Shown: piece by piece, positions 57,721 to 64,000 of the stretch
How the letters are laid out: every line of letters starts with the position of its first letter
Position numbering within the stretch: position 1 is the first letter of the stretch
NCBI GenBank assembly: GCA_015680685.1
Contig: MNCI01004050.1
Coordinates: 341,744-405,743 of the forward strand
Reading direction: 5' to 3'
Length of the DNA: 64,000 bases
DNA from: Gnetum montanum
Lineage: Eukaryota; Streptophyta; Gnetopsida; Gnetales; Gnetaceae
The notes under the pieces: generated by a model
The model's input: the letters and a program-made list of their open reading frames with translations, nothing else
Told to the model about the DNA's origin: nothing
Database searches by the model: none
Translations under genes and position numbers: made by a program

Positions 57721-58774
57721 CTGAGAGGGTCCCGCATTGGTGAGTTCTGGAGGTAACTTTCCAAGGCTAGCCTTCAAGCGTCGAAGGATCTTAGCTTTGA
57801 AAAGTTGTGTCTAATTCTCCTAGCCAAAGTCAATACCTGTAAGGGTCTTGCTTTTGTCCATAGTGGTTCACCCAGGTAGCTCCATAGAAAATGTAGCAAA
57901 AGAGGCCTCTCCAAAGGGGATGACAATCTATTTCACAAGAGAGTCAATCACAACCATACTCTGCACAAATAACTCATATGCCTACTTCCCACTAGTTGCC
58001 TCAAGAAACATCTTCAAGTGGTAGTGTTTGGTAGACTCCTTCGTGTACCATCGCTGGTACACATCATACTCTCATTTGTACTGATGCTTGTGATTCTTTT
58101 GCATCTATCCCCACTAGTACACTTTGGTTCAATAATTCTTCCAATTATAGTTCTTTTGGATGAGAAAATCCATCTAGAGCTACTACTTTATCAACTCCCA
58201 TGTAGTCTCATTCTTACCTCTAAAAGCTATCCAATATCTAGCATAGTCGATCCTAGAGGTACGCCAAGTGCCATCTCCCTATGATCTAGTTGCTATGAAG
58301 GCATATCTAGATTAAAGATCCTTGATCTTCTCATCTTGGCTAATCACCCTTCCCTGCAACTCATGCATGTGTTTTCATAGGTGCTCATTCAAGCACTACA
58401 AACCCACAATGCCGTTGTACAAGAAAGTGTGCACTTGTTTGATGTCTCATGCATGTGATGAGGCACTTGATCAACTTTAGGAGAAAGGTTAGAGAGGGCA
58501 TCCACCTTGGCCACCTTACTAGAAATCCCATTGTAGCTTAGGACTTGTAGGCACACAATAACTAACCAATCTTAGCCAAAATCTAAGCATTTAGCAATAA
58601 ACAAGATAACATAAAATGAAAACATTGCACACATACCAAGCTCAAGGTCTACTTGTCGTAAGCAATCCACCATGTCCTCAATAATGCCTTCCATGAAGGC
58701 AAAGTTATCTAGCATATCTTCCCATGGCTCCATGTGGTAGGTAGATGTGGGACTGCTGGCAAGAATATATGATG

Positions 58775-58865
58775 CTACAATACAACAATACAATTAGCAT
58801 ATGGTCTAATAGCTAAAGATACTAGAGAAAATAAGGGAAAACAAATGGTAATACAAGTAGATTAC
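58775..58865 (-). other. Predicted intron, antisense gene of C (91 bp)
   Basis: Donor TTGCTAG/GTAATC and acceptor TATTGTTGTATTGTAG with a T-rich tract. It joins an exon ending GLL to one beginning with sequence in ASYIL. Confidence 0.55.
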
Positions 58866-59093
58866 CTAGCAAGCCCTCAGGCATGAAAGCAGGGGACTAA
58901 CCTAGCTATGTACCATCAAACAAATTATCCAAATCATCCCCATTAGGGTGAAGCAACCCCTCTTCCTCCAACTACCAGAGGGCATTTGTTGCCTCGTGAG
59001 GTTCTTCTCCATGAGCCTCCTCCTCCTTAGCTTAAGGACACACTTCCTCTGCTATCACCTTGGTCACTGCTCTTACAACCCTTTCTTCTTTCT

Positions 59094-59236
59094 CTGCAAT
59101 TAACACACATACACATATAACACATTAGTAAGCATAGCACATCATTAGCTAAACATAGCGTAATAGAAAAATATAAAAAAAATAGTAGTATATTCATAAA
59201 TGCAACTAAGGCATCCAAGAAGTTACATGTACTAAC
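59094..59236 (-). other. Predicted intron, antisense gene of C (143 bp), conserved with A
   Basis: Donor TTGTAG/GTTAGT, acceptor GTTAATTGCAG. The A copy has the same intron at 10791-10935 with flanking exon similarity on both sides. Confidence 0.75.
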
Positions 59237-60656
59237 CTACAACATCTACATGTAAGCTTTGAAGCTTGATGCAAATCCTTTTGCTACTTGGCTTCCTAAT
59301 CTTAGGGGTAGCTTCCTCTTGAGGATGTGGCCTCTTGATCTTGTCCTTAGATGGCCCCACTGTCTCTATTATGTAGTGGTCCATCTTTCTCACGTCCCTA
59401 GTGCCAACTGGAGGACCCTTGCTTGTACTATCACATGAGTAATGTGAGTGCCCAATGGGACCCTTGGTTGTTACTAATAATGACTCATCAATCCTCTCTG
59501 GTGGGGTCCTACATGCATGTGGTCAAGAACATATGCTTGATCCATAGCTTGGACAATTGCTTATAGTGCTGCACCACATATTGTTCCCCATCTTGCACAA
59601 CTAAAAGCTCCATAAACCTTCACAAGTATCCTACGAAGAATGTCAAGTGGACATGGGACCTCACTTAGTAGTTGAATCAAAGCCTAGAACTCTTCATGTG
59701 CATGCCACTAGCTATGTACGTAGCCTAGTTGAACCTCATTCCCTCTAGCAACACCTCCTTGATCACCCGTGCCTACTCCACCCCTAAGATTTTTCCTTGG
59801 GAAAGCAACTTTGAAAAGGCATGAGCGTGGAACAAAGGGTAGAGCTCCTACACCTCAGGCACTAGCACATCTTTGATTAGTATGTCCTTGTGGGATCAAG
59901 AAACTCCCAACTAGTACTCAATCTTCCCTTTGTAGTCCACCTCCCTGTTGGCTTTATCAATAATCATCCGGCCATCAGCAGGGATGCCAAAGAGATCAAC
60001 AAAGAAGGCCTCACTAAGGTCCAACACTACTATCATGCCACACACTTAGGTGATAAACTGCTTGACATCACTGCTAAAGAAGTCAATGATGATGACCATT
60101 TTAGCCACTAGGATATCAAGCTAAGGGCCAAGAATAGATCCATTAATCCAACATGTGTAAGCTGAGCCATCAGTGCATCTGGCAATTTCTAGCATAACCA
60201 ATGTTATGCATCCTCTACATCACTATATTTCATCATGAGGATGGCCTCTATGTGATCCATGGTGATCACCATCACTGTAGTTGAGGCAATCGCCATAGCA
60301 ACACAAACCAAAACAATGTTAGCATCATGCAAATGAGGTAAACTAAAAGGCATACATGAGCAACCACATGAGCCAAAACATAGATACGTACATGCTACAA
60401 ATGGGGTATGAGACAGGGTGGTGCTGCAAGCATCTCCTCAGTGTTAATCTCACCACTAGCCCACTCCTCATCCAACCAGTTGTGGATCCTACATTGCTCA
60501 TATGCCTTCAGGTATTAAGAAGGGTAGGCCTCTAGATCATGCCTCACTTGCTCAATCACAACTGCCCAAACATTTGTACATGATGAGAATACCTCTAGGG
60601 TAGTGCAGGTCAAGGCTAGAGCATCCTATTCATCATGCAGGCCTTCTTCATCAACT

Positions 60657-60739
60657 CTGAACTTGGCATAACCACAAGTCGTTAGCAAGTTAACGTGAGC
60701 AAGTAGTAAAAAAACTACATAAGCCATAAAAACCCTTAC
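60657..60739 (-). other. Predicted intron, antisense gene of C (83 bp)
   Basis: Donor GTAAGG after ACTAAAGG and acceptor CCAAGTTCAG before AGTTGATGAAGAAGG. It separates the HAD-like exon from an exon with EEGLHDE and YLKAYEQCRIHNWLDEEW. Confidence 0.5.
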
Positions 60740-61277
60740 CCTTTAGTGTAGTAGATAATTCTAGGTGGGTTTTGGAACATGGTATGCACCCACTACATGA
60801 TAAAAAGGGTGTTGCTTTTATTATAACAAGAAAACCCATCATGCACCTTAACCTAGATAGCTACCAAGTGCTCCTATGACCTCTGCCTAAACCTCTTTCC
60901 CCATCAACATTCATAGTACGCTCATCTAAGATGAACTTTAGGATGCCTCAATTAGCCCTGGGTAGTAATGTCTTGGTGATAGCACTAGCAGCCTCCACTG
61001 CTAAGTGTGACCACATGATCACACTAAACTATTGTAGTAAGTATTCTAGGAACTCCTAAGACCCTGGCTGAAACCACACTGCTTGATGGTCCACCCACAT
61101 ATCTAGTGTAGGCATGTTAGGAATAGGTTCACTCATGCAACATAGGATACCCATGAGCTCAACTACTATCAAAACGGGCTTCAACAACACCATGCAGTTA
61201 TCAAGCAATAGGCAAAGCATTAGTATGTACGTGTAGATGCAAAATTTTGATATATATATATTATAAATCATTAACAC

Positions 61278-61719
61278 AAATTAGCAAAAAGGTAATTTTG
61301 GAAATGCACCCTAGGGCCTCATGGGTGTAGGACATCACTTAACTTGTTTGATGCACCTAGCACTCACTAGGGTATAGCACATAGTGTATAGACTTAGCCC
61401 TACATTTTGCAGGTTTAGCATCATGCATAGTTAACAAAATTTTGGTAGAATTTTTCTAACTTTGGACTACCCCAATGGAGAGTAGTCCAAAAAAGGACAA
61501 AATTTTTTCTAACTCTAGGACTACCCCAACTATGCTCTAAAGCATGGAGAGTGTAGTCCCAAAAATGCACATTCTTCCAAACACATTTTAACAAACATTT
61601 AGCAAAGTAGGCATTTTGGCAAACACTTAGTAAACTACCCTCTCAACCCTTAAAGGGTAGAAAGCATAATTTTTCCCCATGACTATGGAGAGCGTAGTCT
61701 CCCCATAATGCCCCACCAA
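61278..61719 (+). other. Noncoding region of C with U3-like hairpin motifs
   Basis: Contains GGACTACCCCAATGGAGAGTAGTCC (as two arms at 61466-61490), a second pair at about 61521-61560 (GGACTAC ... GTAGTCC around AAGCATGGAGAG) and GACTATGGAGAGCGTAGTC near 61681-61699. The same GACTAYGCTC/GAGCRTAGTC motif forms the LTR hairpins. No gene. Confidence 0.6.
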
Positions 61720-62690
61720 CACCCCGCTACTATGGCTAGCTGCAACCCCCCAACCCACCCCCCCNAAACAAAACAAACATGTGTGTTCTATCGTCAATTG
61801 AAACTGTGGCCATGGCCCCCATGGCCATGCTGCAAAGTATGGCCCATGGGAGCCCTAACCCTCATAGTTTTTCTTTCCTTTACTTTAAAAAAAAAACAAA
61901 AGCAAAAAAAATGTAGAAACAAACATCCAACTCACTTCCTACCCCCAAAATAGACTACCCCTAGTCACTGCTAGAACCCTGGCATCCTCTACAGCAGTGT
62001 TTCATGGAGCCCAATGGCAATCATGGTCCCTACAATCGTGCCACATCATGTGATGCCCTAAGGCCCTAGGCCTTGCAACCCTAAGCCCTACGCCATGTGC
62101 AGAAAAATACAAGAAAAATGTGCCCAATGCCCATGCCCTTCAAAGATCATCCAACCCCTAAGCTAGCATGTGACCCCAAATCTTGCAACCATTCCACACC
62201 AAAAAGAAATAAAAGAGACAACAATGTGTGATGGTGGCTATTGCTCCCTATGGTCACACCACAGTAGCCTATGATGGCAACTGTGACTTCTGTGAGCACT
62301 TTGCGATGTGTGATGCATGGGGCCTTGAGCCCTGCAATCCTCAAAACCCTATGTGCATCATAAACCCTATGTGCAACCCCAAAATTCCCACACAAAAATG
62401 AATCTCTACTTTTCCCCACTAAAAATAGCCAGAAAAAAGTAGAACATAAGAGGCTGGCATGCAATGATGGCTGCGACCCCTGCAGTTGCACCATAGGATA
62501 CAATAGTGGCCCCTGCAGCCATGCCCCCAAGCTCCTTACATAACCATAACCCTCACTACCAATAGAACATAACACAGAAACCCTCCTTGCCATCACACCC
62601 TCCCGACCACCATGCTACACCAAAAACAATGTACAATAGCAGCAGCCACTATCACGGTTGCGCACCATGACAAAGCATCATGAACTACAT
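61720..62690. repeat. Degenerate tandem repeat, about 235-bp spacing
   Basis: Similar blocks (ATGGCTGCGACCCCTGCAG-like, followed by GTGGCCCCTGCAGCCATGCC-like, then CCCTAAGCCC and an A-rich AAAAATAGCCAGAAAAA tail) recur near 62.00, 62.23 and 62.46 kb, with a weaker start at 61.72 kb. One ambiguous base lies at 61765. Open frames across it are products of the repeat. Confidence 0.55.
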
Positions 62691-63018
62691 TCCCAAACAT
62701 GAAACCCTCCCAAAATTGCAAAAACAAAACAAAATGAAAAAAATGAGCAAAAGGGAAGAGTGTAGTCAGTGTACCTGGCTGACGCTAATGGCCTCCTCTC
62801 CTCCACATGTGCATGCGGTAGGCAACCTAGTACCCTCTCTCCTGAAACACCCTAAATTTTCAAGGCACTCTTGCTTCACCAGGGTCACCAAGGTCTTGGA
62901 CATCAGGCTCACATTTCTACAAGTGTAGCCTCATGATAGTTTGGCAAGATGTTGAGAGTTGTCAACAGTGCTCAGGATGCCCAAAATAGTTTGGCAAGTT
63001 TTCTAGTTAAGACGTTTG

Positions 63019-63685
63019 CTATGCTACGCTATGTAGCATAGTAGGCCTCGGGAGACAGTTGTTCAGGCAATCAACTATGAACTATTGCAATACAAAGTGC
63101 TATGTTGTGCTATGCTACGCAGCGTAGCATAGTGTAGCAAAAGCAAGATAGAAAGGCCCAGCTTACTTAGTGATTTCAATTGCACTCAGTAAGCACCTTC
63201 AGCCTTCAAAACTAGTTGCTTCGCTCAACTTCAAGTTCTTCAGCAAAGCTCCTCTTACTAGAAAAGTAGCAGATTAGGCAAAAATCAGGCTATGTTGGCT
63301 ACTACGCTACGTAGTGTAGCACAGCGTAGTGATGATGCAAGAATGACAAAAGGCATCTCAAAAGGCAGGATCAGCAAGTTCAAAGGCTTCACATTATAGA
63401 GAACAAAGGTTGCATATTGTCATCATGATCATCAGACAAAAGTTTACAACTTAAGTGCAAATCGCAATTAAAGCCAGCTGCTACGTTATACTACACTACG
63501 TAGTGTAGCATAGCATAGCAAACATGCAGACCCAGCCAATACACTTCAAAGGCTTCCAACACCTGCAATTAACTCCAATGCAAATTTCTTCTTCAAACTG
63601 GTCGCTACACTATGCTACGCTACATAGCGTAGCACAGCGTAGTGAGTAGTTACACTACACTAACAAGCTACGCTCCACAGCGTAG
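63019..63685. other. Array of CTACGC-type palindromes in E U3
   Basis: Arms at 63019-63027/63033-63041; 63110-63120/63122-63132 (11-bp perfect arms around one base); 63302-63319 (one mismatch); 63491-63508 (perfect 18-bp palindrome CTACACTACGTAGTGTAG); 63614-63621/63626-63633; 63668-63674/63679-63685. All are built from the same core GCTACGCT/AGCGTAGC. Confidence 0.9.
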
Positions 63686-63900
63686 AATAGTGTAGTGGAC
63701 GACTACACTATGTCGGTGTGCATCACTCCTTCTCTACATCATTGGCACACCTGATCCCAGCATCTCTAGTTTCGATAGCATGATTGCAATGCAGCAGGCT
63801 CATCAACCAACTTTGCATGTCCATGTAGCATGGACACGTCAACACCTTGTGGGTCCAGGACACATGGCGTCCAAACCGCATTTCTTGCGTGCTCCTAGCC

Positions 63901-63908
63901 CTATAAAT
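63901..63908 (+). promoter_or_regulatory. TATA-box candidate in E LTR
   Basis: CTATAAAT in CCCTATAAATACCCT, about 1060 bp from the LTR start and downstream of the palindrome array. Identical context to 6301-6315. Confidence 0.6.
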
Positions 63909-64000
63909 ACCCTGATGAGCAATGCTCCAAGGGTTGGCAAATCAATTGAAAAATCTATTAGCAGGTTGGCAAAAATTTGTTGACAAGTTGACTAAGTTTT

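Larger units (their letters stand above)
57550..61277 (-). pseudogene. Antisense multi-exon gene carried by element C; N-terminal FCP1/NIF-like HAD phosphatase-type module
   Basis: Coding strand opposite to gag. Predicted exons (minus): 61277-60740, 60656-60392, about 60293-59237, 59093-58866, 58774-58637, one ending at 57721, and 57627-57550 with a stop at 57550-57552. Exon 1 has PVLIVVELMGILC (motif I position; D-x-D is not preserved) and FQPGS, EFLEYLL, FSVIMWSHLAVEAA, resembling the RPG..FL..L....V.vWSS block of FCP1/NIF-type HAD phosphatases. The third exon has AFFVDLFGIPADG and PLFHAHAFSKLL, faintly like domains of plant transposon-type proteins. The end is acidic (VVEEEEPASPPS). Stops occur (mostly TAG), so this copy is dead. 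The phosphatase call is a pattern judgement. Confidence 0.6.
52438..62842 (+). mobile_element. Element C: deleted Tat-like element with an antisense multi-exon gene
   Basis: Plus strand: truncated 5' LTR, gag, protease, then no RT, RNase H or integrase, 3' UTR tandem repeat, a minus-strand gene with introns, hairpin-motif region and longer tandem repeats. The 5' LTR, gag and protease are close relatives of element A. The right boundary is taken at the LTR start 62843; whether that LTR belongs to C or to a separate element cannot be decided here. Confidence 0.75.
62843..64000 (+). repeat. LTR of a Tat-like element (E), 3' part beyond the window
   Basis: Starts TGAAACACCCTAAATTT, the family LTR start. 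U3 contains at least six CTACGC/GCGTAG palindromes between 63019 and 63700. A TATA box lies at 63901-63908. U3 sequence differs from the A and C LTRs and is closer in style to D, with many CpGs. It could be the 3' LTR of C after recombination or the 5' LTR of a separate element. No purine tract is visible just before it (the flank reads CTCTCTCC). Confidence 0.65.

Noticed and set aside
62147-62596. 149-codon open frame on the minus strand
   Set aside because: It runs through the degenerate 235-bp repeats, is cysteine/histidine/leucine-rich without domain pattern, and its openness follows from the repeat's composition.
1-64000. CRISPR arrays, bacterial operons, tRNA or rRNA genes, telomeric repeats
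   Set aside because: No direct-repeat/spacer pattern, no cloverleaf with invariant bases, no rRNA stretches and no TTTAGGG arrays were seen. The LTR palindromes have variable spacing and unequal arms, unlike CRISPR repeats.

Overview
This window looks like repeat-filled intergenic DNA from a plant with a very large genome. A gymnosperm is my best guess, but that is inference. I find no intact host gene, no tRNA or rRNA and no CRISPR array. Nearly everything is decayed Ty3/gypsy LTR retrotransposon. Open frames are short because of frameshifts and many stops of the kind expected from CAG/CAA to TAG/TAA decay. One undetermined base lies at 61765.

I use these names. A (2589-16465, minus), C (52438-62842, plus), D (1-1708, minus) and E (62843-end, plus) are Tat-like elements or LTRs whose LTRs start TGAAACACC. 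B copies (B0, B1, B2, B3, B4 and a stray LTR) are Athila-like elements with LTRs of about 730-860 bp starting TGATGAG. T is a Tekay/Del-type chromovirus on the minus strand, the oldest layer on the left side. A LINE reverse-transcriptase scrap lies at 34.3-34.7 kb.

Layout: D's LTR (181-1708) cuts the tail of B0 (1709-2588 and 16471-17015). A sits inside the B0 LTR, flanked by the 5-bp duplication ACAAG. B0 sits in the 3' LTR of T. T runs on at 17.0-18.99 kb and 31.74-34.26 kb and is split in its RNase H gene by B1 (18988-31743; flanks CTCAC/CTCAT). At 34.3-35.4 kb lie the LINE scrap and an unidentified coiled-coil frame. At 35.95-37.93 kb lies the third ORF of B4 (plus). Then come a stray LTR and a three-LTR tandem array (LTR, B2 body, LTR, B3 remnant; 38836-52437, minus). 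C follows, truncated at its LTR/gag junction and lacking RT to integrase. The window ends in the LTR of E.

The least ordinary content: (1) C carries, antisense to its own pol, a multi-exon gene (about 57.55-61.28 kb) with small introns. Its first module resembles an FCP1/NIF-type HAD phosphatase domain, and an orthologous piece with the same intron lies in A. (2) B elements carry a third ORF of about 2.9 kb, seen in four copies, whose ATG lies directly behind a splice-acceptor-like sequence. (3) The Tat-like LTRs share U3 arrays of short palindromes that differ in sequence but keep the same design, and A has a 26-bp x7 array of the same motif in its leader. (4) A possible 2.6-kb LTR inside A holds a CpG-retaining, gene-like segment.
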